Shown here: positions 46,481 to 56,253 of the stretch, piece after piece
Layout of the letters: each line of letters opens with the position of its first letter
Position numbering within the stretch: position 1 is the stretch's first letter
Assembly: GCA_013298765.1 (NCBI GenBank)
Contig: JAAFJA010000007.1
Coordinates: 187,828-251,827, forward strand
Direction: 5' to 3'
From: Betaproteobacteria bacterium
GTDB taxonomy: Bacteria > Pseudomonadota > Gammaproteobacteria > Burkholderiales > Casimicrobiaceae
Length of the DNA: 64,000 nucleotides
Notes under the pieces: generated by a model
Seen by the model: the letters and a program-made list of their open reading frames with translations, nothing else
The model's database searches: none
Told to the model about the DNA's origin: nothing
Position numbers and translations under genes: made by a program

Positions 46481-46864
46481 ATGCATCGTGTCATTAGCCT
46501 AATAATCGCGCTGTCTCTCAGTGTGGCGAGCGTGCATACGTTTGCTGATCATCACAGCGCGGGCTCGATCAAACACTGGCATGCTGCGGCACAAGCGCAT
46601 TCGCATGACCATGATCATGGTTTTGACCGCGATTCTCAGTCGAGCGCCGCTAACAACGATTCAGCCTCTAACAACGCAACCGACAATACCAACGACACGC
46701 CTTCGGGTGATCATTCGTGTTGTCATTCAGCGATTCACGCACCCGCTGTTTTGCCTAGCGGACTTTCGATAGCACTGCCGTTTGTACGCGATCAGTTTGA
46801 AATTGGTTTGTGTGTGCACCTGCGACCGAATCCCGTCGAGCGCATTGAGCGCCCCAACTGGTAG
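46481..46864 (+). CDS. Small exported His-rich protein
   Basis: About 127 aa. The predicted signal peptide (MHRVISLIIALSLSVASVHTFA) is followed by a His/Asp-rich stretch (HAAAQAHSHDHDHGFDRD), an Asn/Ser/Asp-rich linker and GDHSCCHSAIHAP with a CC pair. Such proteins often precede RND metal-efflux genes and are thought to bind or sense metal in the periplasm. The start is inferred from the signal peptide; no good ribosome site is seen, and an earlier start at 46370 remains possible. It is the first gene of the efflux group, about 220 bp before the outer-membrane component. Confidence 0.65.
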   Translation: MHRVISLIIALSLSVASVHTFADHHSAGSIKHWHAAAQAHSHDHDHGFDRDSQSSAANNDSASNNATDNTNDTPSGDHSCCHSAIHAPAVLPSGLSIALPFVRDQFEIGLCVHLRPNPVERIERPNW

Positions 46865-47084
46865 CGCCCCCGCCGCTTTACGTTGAGGAAAGCGGTTTTC
46901 ATCAAGCGCTCGTCCGCTCTTAACGACCTGCCTCACTAAACGCGAACGCCGTGCGTGTTAGCACGCATCGCCGCGCGGGATTTAAGGTCGACTCGTACGC
47001 AAAAGCCTTTTTTTGCAATGCATCGCCTGCAGCGCTTCTCGCTGCGCCTTCGATGCCATGTCAATTATTTCCTCCAAGGACATT

Positions 47085-48416
47085 ATGTGGCCTCACGAAT
47101 TTATTAACGCGACTCAACCCCGCCTGCGAAGGCGAAGAAGTGCTTTTGTTGCCGTACTCTTAAGCGGCGTAATCTTTGTTGCTGCCAGCACCGCGCAGTC
47201 ATCCTTTTCGATTGCCGATGCCAAACGCTGGACGCTCGCCGAACTCTTCGCACGCGCGTGGGCGAATCATCCGATGGCCGCGCTCACCGACGCCATCGGT
47301 GCTGAAGAGAAAGCGAAAAATGCACGCGCGGATTCGTGGCTTGCCGCGCCGCCGAAGCTTGATAGCAGCGTGCGCACCGACGCACTTACGACTGCCTCGC
47401 GTCGCGACGGTTTGCGCGAAATCGAATTCGAAATCGCCGCGCCCATCGCGACTGCCGGACGACGTCAGTTGCAAGCGGCGACCGTGGATGCTGAAGCGCA
47501 AGCGAAGCGTGCCGAACTGGATGTCGCGCGGCTGAAGCTGGCAGGTGAAGTGCGTGAAGCGTTCTGGGCTGCGAAATGGGCGGAGCGCGATCTGCAACTC
47601 GCCGACGATGAAGCGAGGCGTGCGCGAACGCTCGCCGAAGATTCAGCGCGTCGTACGCGCGCAGGCGAGAGCGCGCGCGTGGACACGCTACAAGCGGAGA
47701 GCGCCGCACAACTTGCGGCAAGTGGGGGCGCGCAAGCGCGCGGCAAGTACGATGCGGCGCTCGCGCAACTCGCACAACTCATCGGACACGCTCGTAACGA
47801 TGCTGCAAGCGCTTCCGTGACTGCGCTCGCAGAGTCGCGCGAATCGAAACCCGAATTACCGCGCGTAGACACGTTCAGCGCGCATGTAGCGCTTGCGCAT
47901 GCGGAGCGCTTGCGCGCCATTGCGAACGCCAAACTCAAAGAGGCCAGTCGCCTCGCAAGCGAACCTCCGACTGCAAAGTTCGCGATTGCGAATGAACGCA
48001 CCGATCAAGGCGGCAGCCGCAACACGGCGCGTCTTGGTGTTTCGATTCCGTTAGACGCGGCGTTCCGATTCGGTCGTTTCAACGAAGCGCGCGTGGCGCA
48101 AGCGACGCGCGAACTCGCCGAGGCGGACGCAAGCAGAGCAATGATCGTACGTATGCTCGCAGGCGAGCTTCGTGCCGCCGAGCTCGCGCTTGCCACCGCA
48201 GAGGTACGCGCGCCGCTTGCACAACGTCGCGCCGAACTCGCGACTGAATTCGCTTTGCTGTACGAAAAAGCCTATCGCCTCGGGGAGCTCGATCTTCCAA
48301 CGCGCCTTCGCATCGAAGGTGAACGCAGTAACGCAGTGCGCGATGCCGCGCGTGCCGAACTCGATCTTCTCCACGCTATTTCGCGCTTGCAACAAGCGCT
48401 CGGGAATTTGCCATGA
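47085..48416 (+). CDS. CzcC-type outer-membrane channel of metal RND efflux
   Basis: TolC-superfamily outer-membrane factor, about 443 aa. An N-terminal signal/hydrophobic segment is followed by long Ala/Glu/Arg-rich helices arranged as two outer-membrane efflux repeats (WTLAELFARAWANHPMAAL; later LGELDLPTRLRIEGE). ATG 47085 has CCAAGGA just upstream and is chosen over an upstream opening at 47013. It overlaps the next gene by 4 nt (ATGA), so it is coupled to it. It forms the exit duct for the permease at 50140-53295. Metal specificity cannot be read here. Confidence 0.9.
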   Translation: MWPHEFINATQPRLRRRRSAFVAVLLSGVIFVAASTAQSSFSIADAKRWTLAELFARAWANHPMAALTDAIGAEEKAKNARADSWLAAPPKLDSSVRTDALTTASRRDGLREIEFEIAAPIATAGRRQLQAATVDAEAQAKRAELDVARLKLAGEVREAFWAAKWAERDLQLADDEARRARTLAEDSARRTRAGESARVDTLQAESAAQLAASGGAQARGKYDAALAQLAQLIGHARNDAASASVTALAESRESKPELPRVDTFSAHVALAHAERLRAIANAKLKEASRLASEPPTAKFAIANERTDQGGSRNTARLGVSIPLDAAFRFGRFNEARVAQATRELAEADASRAMIVRMLAGELRAAELALATAEVRAPLAQRRAELATEFALLYEKAYRLGELDLPTRLRIEGERSNAVRDAARAELDLLHAISRLQQALGNLP

Positions 48417-49006
48417 AACGTATCTTCATTCTTCTTTTAAGCGGCATTTTGCTCGCGGCAAGTCCTATCCTGGCCGCGCCCGGCGCGCACGGACCAAACG
48501 GTGAACATCTCGATGCGCCCGGCGCGGCGAAAGGGACACCGAACACGCTACCGAGATTCGAAGCGCAAACCGAGGCGTTCGAAATCGTTGGGCGACTGCA
48601 AAGCAGCGAACTGTCGATGCTCATCAATCGCTTTGCGACTAACGAACCCGTGCTTCAGGCTAACGTGGAGGTCGCATTCGGCGCTTTGAAGTCAAAAGCG
48701 CAGTTTCACGCAGACATAGGCGACTACGCGGTGGACGACCCCCCATTTTTGAAAGCGCTGCGTGAAGCCGGAGAGCATGCACTTGTTATCACCGTAAGGA
48801 CACCACAAGAAGCCGACTTGATCGACGCTGTGCTTAACGTCGCTTCTGCCGAAATCCATGGGCACTCGCACGTCGATTGGAAGCACCTGGCGATCGACAT
48901 CGCGATCGGCGTGGGAATCGTTCTCGCGCTTCTTTTCGCTGGCTATTGGATGTTCCGTGCGCGACGTAGCCGATCAATGCGCCTTGCTGCGGGAGGCGCA
49001 AGATGA
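48413..49006 (+). CDS. Periplasmic protein with metal-binding motif and C-terminal membrane anchor
   Basis: A 197-aa protein. A signal peptide is followed at residues 22-37 by APGAHGPNGEHLDAP, a His-containing motif repeated almost exactly at the same place in the next protein. The middle domain (FEIVGRLQSSELSMLINRFATNEPVLQANVEV) is soluble. A short His segment (EIHGHSHVDWKH) precedes a single C-terminal membrane helix and a basic tail. It is found between the outer-membrane channel and the adaptor and is coupled to both by 4-nt overlaps. It probably captures metal or assists the adaptor; this is inferred from context. Confidence 0.75.
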   Translation: MKRIFILLLSGILLAASPILAAPGAHGPNGEHLDAPGAAKGTPNTLPRFEAQTEAFEIVGRLQSSELSMLINRFATNEPVLQANVEVAFGALKSKAQFHADIGDYAVDDPPFLKALREAGEHALVITVRTPQEADLIDAVLNVASAEIHGHSHVDWKHLAIDIAIGVGIVLALLFAGYWMFRARRSRSMRLAAGGAR

Positions 49007-50130
49007 AAAACGTCTACAAAACAGTCCTCATGTGCGCGCTAGCATTTGCGTCGGCGAACGCGCTCGCCGCTCCGGGTGCACACGGGCCGAATGGTGAACA
49101 TCTGGATGCCCCTACGACGACGACTACAAACGGCTTGATGCGATTGCCCGACGGTAGCGTCAACGTACCGATGCTCGCGCAACGCCGTCTCGGCGTGCGC
49201 ACGAAAATCGTGAGCGCGTCGAAAGCGCAAGCAACTATTGAATTGCCCGGTCGTGTCGTCATGGATCCGAACGCGAGCGGGCGCGTACAGACGACGCTTG
49301 GTGGTCGTATCGAGGCAGGGTCGCGCGGTTTGCCTATGGCAGGACAGCGCGTTAATAAAGGCGACGTGCTTGCATGGGTTCGCTATCGCCCCGACCCGAT
49401 TGCAGAAGCCAATCAGCAAGCGCAGCTTGCCGAGCTTCGAAATGCGCGCGGGCTCGCCGCGAAACGCGTGCAGCGTTTGGAGTCACTGGAAGGCACGGTG
49501 CCGCGCAAAGAAATCGACAGCGCTCGTAGTGAATTGCAGAGCCTTGACGAGCGTGAGCGCAGTATCGGGAAAAGCGTGGCGGCGCGTGAGGCGTTGATTG
49601 CCCCCGTTTCCGGCGTGATTTCGACGGCGCAAGTCGTCATCGGTCAAGTGGTCGAAGGTCGCGAAGTGCTGTTTGAAATCGTCGATCCAGCGCGCTTAAC
49701 GATTGAAGCCACGACGAACGATCCCGCAATCGCGAAGCGCATCGATATCGCAACACTTGCCGAAGCTCCGGATGCTGCACTCAAGTTGATCGGCACCGGC
49801 GGTGCGCTGCGCGATGGTGTACTCCCGCTCAACTTTAGTTTGCGGCAAAAGACGGGCAACCGTGAAGCGGCAATTGCCTTGGGCCAACCGGTGCGGGTGA
49901 TTGCGAAGTTAAGCGATCAGCTCGACGGCTTTGTGCTTCCCGCGCAGGCGGTGGTGCGTAACGCAGCGAATGAGCAAATCGTGTGGATCAAGTCGGGTGC
50001 TGAGCGCTACATACCGCAACCGGTACGTGTGCACGCGCTTGACGCAAACACGGTCGTGGTGACGCAAGGGCTGGGCGCGGACAACCGAGTTGTGGTCGAA
50101 GCGGCTGCACTTTTGGCTCAAATTCGCTAG
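49003..50130 (+). CDS. RND efflux periplasmic adaptor (CzcB/CusB-type)
   Basis: A 375-aa membrane-fusion protein that links the inner-membrane pump to the outer-membrane channel. A signal peptide is followed by APGAHGPNGEHLDAP (residues 22-37). The lipoyl-like and alpha-hairpin regions come next (GRVQTTLGGRIEAG; EANQQAQLAELRNARGLAAKRVQRLESL), then the beta-barrel and membrane-proximal domain (VLPAQAVVRNAANEQIVWI). It overlaps the preceding gene by 4 nt and precedes the permease by 9 nt. The N-terminal His motif suggests metal contact, as in other heavy-metal adaptors. Confidence 0.92.
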   Translation: MKNVYKTVLMCALAFASANALAAPGAHGPNGEHLDAPTTTTTNGLMRLPDGSVNVPMLAQRRLGVRTKIVSASKAQATIELPGRVVMDPNASGRVQTTLGGRIEAGSRGLPMAGQRVNKGDVLAWVRYRPDPIAEANQQAQLAELRNARGLAAKRVQRLESLEGTVPRKEIDSARSELQSLDERERSIGKSVAAREALIAPVSGVISTAQVVIGQVVEGREVLFEIVDPARLTIEATTNDPAIAKRIDIATLAEAPDAALKLIGTGGALRDGVLPLNFSLRQKTGNREAAIALGQPVRVIAKLSDQLDGFVLPAQAVVRNAANEQIVWIKSGAERYIPQPVRVHALDANTVVVTQGLGADNRVVVEAAALLAQIR

Positions 50131-50139
50131 GAGCCGACC

Positions 50140-53100
50140 ATGTTTGATTGGATTGTGCGCACGAGTTTACGCAATCGATTGTTTGTGCTCGTATTCGCCG
50201 CGCTGTTGTTAGTGTGGGGTGCGTTGAGCGCGTCGCGAACGGCGGTGGATGTGTTTCCGCGTTTGGACAAACCACTGGTGACGGTGCTAACCGAAGCCGG
50301 TGGAATGGCACCGCAAGAGGTCGAGCAGTTGGTGACCGCGCCACTTGAAATAGCGCTCAACGGCGTGCCTGGCGTCACCCGCGTTCGCTCGATGTCGGGC
50401 GTTGGCTTGTCGATCGTCTACGCCGAATTCGATTGGGGCACGGATGTTTACCGCAATCGGCAGTTGGTGGGCGAGCGGATCGCACTTGCGCGCGCGCAAC
50501 TACCTGCGGGGCTCGAACCCGCGATGGGACCGGTGTCGTCAATCATGGGTGAAGTCATGTTGATCGTGCTTCCGATTTCGGCAGGAGCGCCCAGCGCTGC
50601 GACGCCAATGCAAGCACGGGAGTATGCGGACTTTGTTCTGAGACCGCGCTTACTTTCGATCCCGGGCGTATCGCAAGTGATTCCGATTGGCGGCGATGTG
50701 CGCACTTTGCGCGTAACCCCCGATACGGCACGCATGGCGCAATTCGATGTCTCGCTCACGCAAATCGAGCATGCGATGAAAGGATTCGCGACCAATGCTG
50801 GAGGCGGATTCATCGATTTGAACGGACGCGAATTTTTGATCCGACACGTCGGTCGCACAGCGACTCGCGATGCGCTCGCCAGCGAACTCTCAGGCGCAGC
50901 GGTAGCGTGGAAAAGCGGTCGCCCGATCTTGTTGGAGCAAGTAGCTCGCGTTAACAATGCACCGGGGCTCAAACGCGGCGACGCGGGATACAACGGCGGA
51001 CCTGCGGTCATCGCAAGCATCCAGAAGCAACCGGACGCCGATACCGTGAAGGTCACCGCAGCGATCGAGGAAGCCTTGGCCGAACTCGCGCCTGGGATGC
51101 CGACAGGACTTGCTAAACCGCAAGTGCTCTTTCGCCAGGCCGATTTCATTCAAGCCTCGGTCGGCAATGTGAGCGAAGCGCTTCGCGATGGCGCGATCAT
51201 GGTGGTCATCGTGTTGTTCGCGTTTTTGCTGTCGGTGAGGATGACCGTCATCTCGCTGTTGGCGATACCGCTTTCCTTGGCTGCTGCGGCGCTGACCTTC
51301 AAGGCATTCGATTTGTCGATCAACGTGATGACGCTGGGCGGACTAGCGATTGCGATTGGCGAATTGGTTGACGATGCGATTGTCGGCGTAGAAAACATTC
51401 TTCGCCGTCTCAAACTAAATCGCACTGCGGTTAATCCGATTGCGGTCACCGAAGTGATTCGACGCGCGAGCGTTGAGGTTCGATCAGGAATCGTGTACGC
51501 CACGCTGGTGGTCGTACTCGTTTTCATTCCGCTCTTTGCACTGCCGGGAATCGAGGGGCGCTTGTTTACGCCTTTGGGTGTTGCCTACATCGTGTCGATT
51601 CTCGCTTCGATGTTGGTGTCGATCACGGTCACGCCTGTCCTTGCGTATTACCTGCTGCCAAAGATGAAGCAGATTGATCACGCCGATAGCCCGCTAGTTC
51701 GATGGCTGAAACGAATGGACACGCGCATCCTTAATTGGTCGTTCAAACACACCACCACACTTTTAGTGACTGCTGTGCTCGCAGTTCTCGCAGCCGTGGC
51801 GACAGTGCCGTTCTTCCCACGCACGTTTTTGCCTGCGTTCAACGAAGGATCGCTCGTGTTGGGCCTCGTGTTGTCACCCGGCACCTCGCTGGAACAAGCC
51901 AACCGTGTGGGCGCTGAAGCCGAACGACTGATCGCCGAGGTACCAGAGGTAAGGCAAGTCGGCAGACGCACCGGACGCGCAGAGCAAGACGAGCACGCCG
52001 AAGGCGTGCATTCGGCAGAAATAGACGTTGATCTCAAACCATCGGAGCGAAGTCGTGAACAGGTAATGGCGGACATCCGCGAGCGCTTGTCACTCTTGCC
52101 CGCGCAGGCAACAATCGGCCAGCCGATTTCGCATCGACTCGATCATTTGCTCTCCGGCGTTCGCGCGCAGATTGCCTTGAAAGTATTCGGCGACGACACC
52201 GATGCACTGCGCGGACTGGCGGAGCAACTGCGCGTACAGCTCACGCAAATTCCAGGCTTGGTTGATTTAACGGTTGAGAAGCAAGTGTTGATTCCGCAAA
52301 TCGCCGTGCGTATCGATTCGCGGAAACTCGCGCAAACCGGATTGCCACCCGGCGAAGCCATTCGCATCTTGAAGGCGCTCACCGATGGCGCGCACAGCGC
52401 TGAAATCGTCGACGGTCCGCGGCGATACGATTTAGTATTGCGACTACCGGATGAGCGACGCAGTCCGCAAGACTTAGCCGCAACGTTGATCGATACACCC
52501 GCAGGGCGGCTTCCTGTGTCGGCGTTCGCAACCGTTTTGGAAGAGGATGGGCCCAATCAAATTGGCCGTGAAAACAGTCGTCGCCGAATCGTGATTTACG
52601 CAAATACCGATGGTCGCGATATGAGCGCCGTCGTCGCGCAAATTCGTCAGGCGATCACTGCTACGAAGTTGCCCTCAGGATATTTCGTGAGCCTCGAAGG
52701 TCAGTTTCAAGCGCAAGAGCAAGCCAGTCGCTTGATCGCGGGTTTATCGATGGTCTCGTTCGCGATGATCTTTTTGGTGCTCTACTCGCGCTACCGCTCA
52801 GGCGTGTTGGCAGCGATCATCATGGTGAACATTCCGTTGGCATTGATCGGCAGTGTGATCGCAATGTGGATCGCCGGCGTGAGCTTATCGGTGGCCTCTA
52901 TGGTGGGTTTCATCACGCTCGCAGGCATCGCCACGCGCAACGGCATTCTCAAGATCAGCCACTACATCAATCTTTGTCGGTTCGAGAATGAGCGGTTTTG
53001 CGAAGCGATGATCGTACGCGGCTCGCTCGAACGACTCGTGCCGGTGTTGATGACCGCGTTGGTGGCTGCGTTCGCGCTCGTGCCGCTCTTGCTTTCCGCC

Positions 53101-53295
53101 GATGCGCCAGGCAAGGAAATCCTGCATCCGGTCGCTGTTGTGATCTTTGGCGGACTGATGAGCTCTACCCTGCTCGATACGCTACTCACCCCCGTACTTT
53201 ATGCTCGCTTTGGCCGCGCGCCCACCGAACGACTGCTCGTGAACGCGGGCGAAGACGTATCGGGGTTATCGACGTCCACGGAAGAGGCGTATTAG
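50140..53295 (+). CDS. Heavy-metal efflux RND permease (HME5-like)
   Basis: Inner-membrane proton-driven pump of 1051 aa with 12 predicted helices and two large periplasmic loops. The helix-4 signature [18 protein letters not shown] differs from the CzcA (DFGxxxDGA) and CusA signatures and corresponds to the less studied HME5 group, whose substrate is poorly known. Other RND features are present: an [16 protein letters not shown]-terminus, PIALIGS-like and [21 protein letters not shown] near the second half. An RBS (AGGAG) precedes the ATG. It completes the tripartite pump with the two upstream genes. Confidence 0.93.
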   Translation: MFDWIVRTSLRNRLFVLVFAALLLVWGALSASRTAVDVFPRLDKPLVTVLTEAGGMAPQEVEQLVTAPLEIALNGVPGVTRVRSMSGVGLSIVYAEFDWGTDVYRNRQLVGERIALARAQLPAGLEPAMGPVSSIMGEVMLIVLPISAGAPSAATPMQAREYADFVLRPRLLSIPGVSQVIPIGGDVRTLRVTPDTARMAQFDVSLTQIEHAMKGFATNAGGGFIDLNGREFLIRHVGRTATRDALASELSGAAVAWKSGRPILLEQVARVNNAPGLKRGDAGYNGGPAVIASIQKQPDADTVKVTAAIEEALAELAPGMPTGLAKPQVLFRQADFIQASVGNVSEALRDGAIMVVIVLFAFLLSVRMTVISLLAIPLSLAAAALTFKAFDLSINVMTLGGLAIAIGELVDDAIVGVENILRRLKLNRTAVNPIAVTEVIRRASVEVRSGIVYATLVVVLVFIPLFALPGIEGRLFTPLGVAYIVSILASMLVSITVTPVLAYYLLPKMKQIDHADSPLVRWLKRMDTRILNWSFKHTTTLLVTAVLAVLAAVATVPFFPRTFLPAFNEGSLVLGLVLSPGTSLEQANRVGAEAERLIAEVPEVRQVGRRTGRAEQDEHAEGVHSAEIDVDLKPSERSREQVMADIRERLSLLPAQATIGQPISHRLDHLLSGVRAQIALKVFGDDTDALRGLAEQLRVQLTQIPGLVDLTVEKQVLIPQIAVRIDSRKLAQTGLPPGEAIRILKALTDGAHSAEIVDGPRRYDLVLRLPDERRSPQDLAATLIDTPAGRLPVSAFATVLEEDGPNQIGRENSRRRIVIYANTDGRDMSAVVAQIRQAITATKLPSGYFVSLEGQFQAQEQASRLIAGLSMVSFAMIFLVLYSRYRSGVLAAIIMVNIPLALIGSVIAMWIAGVSLSVASMVGFITLAGIATRNGILKISHYINLCRFENERFCEAMIVRGSLERLVPVLMTALVAAFALVPLLLSADAPGKEILHPVAVVIFGGLMSSTLLDTLLTPVLYARFGRAPTERLLVNAGEDVSGLSTSTEEAY

Positions 53296-53394
53296 TCGTT
53301 TACCTTCGTATCGTTGTTGTTAAATCAAGGGGTGTTCGGTGCCGCCCCGTTTTATTTTTTGTGCACTATCACTTGTTCTTCGGAGTTATTCAAA

Positions 53395-53790
53395 ATGATT
53401 ACGAGCATTCTTTCTAAAGTTGTCGCGACCGCTGTCACCGTGTTGGCGTTCTCGGCGTTTTCATCAACGGTCGTGTTTGCACACGGCGCGCCGAAGCCAC
53501 AACACGGCGGCGTGGTGAGCGTAGCAAGCGATATTGCGTTTGAGTTGGTCACGACCGACAAAGGCGCAACCATTTATGTGATTGATCACGACGCAAAGAA
53601 GGACACCAAAGGTTTGACAGGAAACCTGATCGTCCTCAATGGCACGACTCAAAGCGAAGCTGAACTCAAGCCAGCGGGTGACAACAAACTTGAAGCGAGC
53701 GGCGTCAAATTTGAAAAAGGCGCGAAGGCAGTCGCAGTCGTCAAAGGTTTGTCGAGCAAAGCGGTCACCGTTCGCTTTACGACGCGCTAA
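53395..53790 (+). CDS. Small periplasmic protein of the metal-efflux operon
   Basis: A 131-aa exported protein. A signal peptide ending near VVFAHGA is followed by PKPQHGGVVSVASDIAFELV, a pattern seen in small periplasmic proteins next to HME5-type pumps, and a beta-rich domain (GATIYVIDHDAKKDTKGL). CGGAG lies upstream of the ATG at 53395. The frame is open to 53314, but that would bury the signal peptide. It may carry metal or copper-like ions by its N-terminal His residues; the function is inferred only from context. Confidence 0.75.
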   Translation: MITSILSKVVATAVTVLAFSAFSSTVVFAHGAPKPQHGGVVSVASDIAFELVTTDKGATIYVIDHDAKKDTKGLTGNLIVLNGTTQSEAELKPAGDNKLEASGVKFEKGAKAVAVVKGLSSKAVTVRFTTR

Positions 53791-53793
53791 CGC

Positions 53794-54873
53794 GTGAGCG
53801 ACTCGCGCCGCTTTACACGCGCGTCGTGGCCTGCGCTTCGCGGCAGCGGGCTTGCGCTCGCCGCCGCCATGTTGTTCGGCGCGAGTACGCCCTTTGTGCA
53901 AAAAGCAGGCGCGAGCGTCGGACCACTCACCACTGCGTCGTTACTCTACATCGGCGCATTTTTAGTGGGTGTCTTTTCACGGCGCGGCGTAGAAAAGGAA
54001 GCGCGGCTACAACGCGGCAATTTTCCGCGTCTACTTGCGATGGCCGCGTTCGGCGCGATGATCGGGCCTGTCGCGCTCGCGTGGGGTTTGCAGCAAACCA
54101 GCGGCGCGAGCGCATCGTTGATGCTCACGCTCGAAGCGGTGTTCACTGCGGTACTGGCGGCGTGGCTCTACGGCGAAACCATGGATCGCCGCGTGTGGTT
54201 TGCGATGGCACTGCTCACGGCGGGTGGCATCGCGCTCATCATAGATCAGAACGTCGCCAACGATTCAGCACGCACCCAGCTCTGGGGATTGCTCGCGGTG
54301 TTACTCGCAACCGCCGCGTGGGGAATGGACAATACCTTGTCGCGCGCGCTCGCCGATCGCGACCCAGGGCAAGTCATTGGCGCGAAAGCGTTGCTCGGCA
54401 GTGTCGCAACCGCTCTCGCAGCAATACTGTTGCGAGAGCCGATGCCTGAGGCGCAAATCGCGTTAGCTCTGCTCTTGATCGGTGCGACGGGATACGGGTT
54501 GAGTCTGCGCTGTTATCTGCTCGCGCAACGCGCGTTCGGCGCTGCACGTACCGGGTCGGTGTTTGCCTTTGCGCCATTCATCGGTGCAGTCATTGCGTTT
54601 GCGTTAGGCGAGAGAAGCGGCTCGTGGTTCATGCTCCTCGGAAGTGTTTTGATGCTCGTCGGCGTTTCGCTGCATCTGATGGAATCGCACGAACACGCGC
54701 ACTCACATGAAGCGATAACGCATGAGCACGCGCATACACATGACGACGGCCATCACACGCACATGCATGATCCGATGCCCAAAGGTGCACACAGTCATGT
54801 TCACCAACATCATGCGCTCACGCATGAGCATGCGCACGTGCCCGACCTGCATCACCAGCATCGGCATCTGTAA
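53794..54873 (+). CDS. EamA/DMT-family transporter with His-rich tail
   Basis: A 359-aa membrane protein with about ten helices in two EamA repeats (LALAAAMLFGASTPFVQKAGA; LLAVLLATAAWGMDNTLSRALAD). It ends in a cytoplasmic tail of about 65 residues very rich in His (HEHAHSHEAITHEHAHTHDDGHHTHMHD). His tails of this kind bind divalent metal in many transporters. The start is a GTG 3 nt after the previous stop, so it is part of the efflux operon. It is probably a metal or metal-complex exporter; EamA proteins usually carry small organic molecules, so the substrate is uncertain. Confidence 0.85.
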   Translation: MSDSRRFTRASWPALRGSGLALAAAMLFGASTPFVQKAGASVGPLTTASLLYIGAFLVGVFSRRGVEKEARLQRGNFPRLLAMAAFGAMIGPVALAWGLQQTSGASASLMLTLEAVFTAVLAAWLYGETMDRRVWFAMALLTAGGIALIIDQNVANDSARTQLWGLLAVLLATAAWGMDNTLSRALADRDPGQVIGAKALLGSVATALAAILLREPMPEAQIALALLLIGATGYGLSLRCYLLAQRAFGAARTGSVFAFAPFIGAVIAFALGERSGSWFMLLGSVLMLVGVSLHLMESHEHAHSHEAITHEHAHTHDDGHHTHMHDPMPKGAHSHVHQHHALTHEHAHVPDLHHQHRHL

Positions 54874-55072
54874 GTCAGAACGCGACAGAAGACCGACGCA
54901 ACCACTCGCCCTGAAAAATGTAGCAAGCCTAGTGACTTCATCTTCGAACGCTGTTGATGAAAACTTGCATACTGTTTGACACAAGAGACAGCGGTTTATT
55001 ACGTGTAGGCCGAGCGAGTTCTTCGATCCGAGCGCTAACCACTGGCGTGGGTGCAGCGTCACCTGTCCACGC

Positions 55073-55528
55073 TCAACCTTTGCGAAACACTTTGTGGCAA
55101 CCGTTGCAGACCTCTCGCATTTGTCCCACCGCATTGCTGAGTTGTTTCAGGTCGCCGGACTCCGCGGCGGCGGTCACTCGCACGCTTTTCGCTTGTAATT
55201 CGTTGGCGTAGCGATCAAATCGATCTCGCTCAAACCAGGTATCGTCCTTAGCGCGGGTATCGCCGTGTTCACTGCCCTCAACAAATCCTTCCCAAGGCAG
55301 CTTACTGAGCAGCTCGACAGTTCTGGCGTCTTGAATCATTCGCTTGACATCGAAGGGGCGGTGCCCCTCGACTGTCTGAACCATTCGGTTCACATAAGTT
55401 GCCATCAACGTGAATGCCGCTTTGCGATGTTTGATCGCTTGCTCAATTTTTCGGTCTTGAGCGTTGGCCGATCCGCTTTGAAGTAGCAGCGAAGCACTGA
55501 GCAACAAGAGTTTCAGCAAATTTTTCAT
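55073..55528 (-). CDS. Class II cytochrome c (cytochrome c'/c556 type)
   Basis: A 151-aa periplasmic four-helix-bundle cytochrome. The signal peptide ends near SGSANA, and the heme motif CNGCH lies at the very C-terminus (EVCNGCHKVFRKG), the hallmark of cytochrome c'/c556. The ATG at 55528 starts a clear signal peptide; the frame is open to 55891 but without protein character. It is convergent with the efflux operon. It may take part in metal-dependent or nitric-oxide-related redox reactions, but nothing in the sequence decides this. Confidence 0.85.
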   Translation of the reverse strand: MKNLLKLLLLSASLLLQSGSANAQDRKIEQAIKHRKAAFTLMATYVNRMVQTVEGHRPFDVKRMIQDARTVELLSKLPWEGFVEGSEHGDTRAKDDTWFERDRFDRYANELQAKSVRVTAAAESGDLKQLSNAVGQMREVCNGCHKVFRKG

Positions 55529-56253
55529 AGGAGGCCAAAAGAGTTTTCGTAGACGAGATATCTTCGTCAGAGCCAAGGATGTCCTAACTCGATTTCTAAA
55601 GGAGCCTCGAACTCTGATTGCAATGGGGAGATAGCAAAAACACGCTAGCCACCCAATGTTACCGTTCAGATAAATTGACGGCACATGCTGAGTTCCGCGT
55701 GAATAGGATATCTTGTTGTTCGACGCATGAAGTCGGGCTTCACGCTTATGAGCCGCATGCGAAGCTGCTGAAGCGCTCCTTTCATGCGATGAACACGCTG
55801 GATTCTGTGACCTGCATCGGTGGCGCGCATTGGGAGGTACGCCAACTCGGAAAACTACCCATCGACCATCGGCAGCGGACGGAGCAATCACGCGGTGGCG
55901 TGCCTTGCAAGAGCGGACAAGCAGAAGACCGCCGAACTGCCCGCGAAGTCAGGTTTCGAGTTGAAAGTGCTCGCGGGCATCGTTGATTTCGAGAAAGCGT
56001 CGCACGAACACGGTTTAGGCACTTGATGCGTCGGCATGGCTGTCGCCGTAATCCTTTCTGCGCCGGCTTATTGTCCGGATTGCATACAACGACGCGATTC
56101 CTGATTGCGAGGCTCAGCTGATCGCGGGGAAGCGCAGTCGTGCGCTAGAAAAGATGTTTTTAGTAAACGAAAAATGTAAGCACCAAGATAACTTTTCTTA
56201 TCACTATATTAGCGTTTACACAGCAAATAGCGACTTTGTAAAATCGGGGAGAC
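55529..56253. other. Region upstream of the recombinase, no firm gene
   Basis: About 725 bp. Two overlapping plus-strand frames (55618-55986, 55820-56026) have mixed composition and no recognised domain; they may be debris of another mobile element. The last 120 bp are AT-rich and contain -10-like TATATT near 56206 and a dyad GATAA/TTATC. These probably form the promoter region of the recombinase gene. Confidence 0.4.

Noticed and set aside
54703-55134. Minus-strand frame over the His-rich tail of the EamA protein
   Set aside because: The complement of His codons gives Met/Val-rich nonsense; the plus-strand gene explains the sequence.
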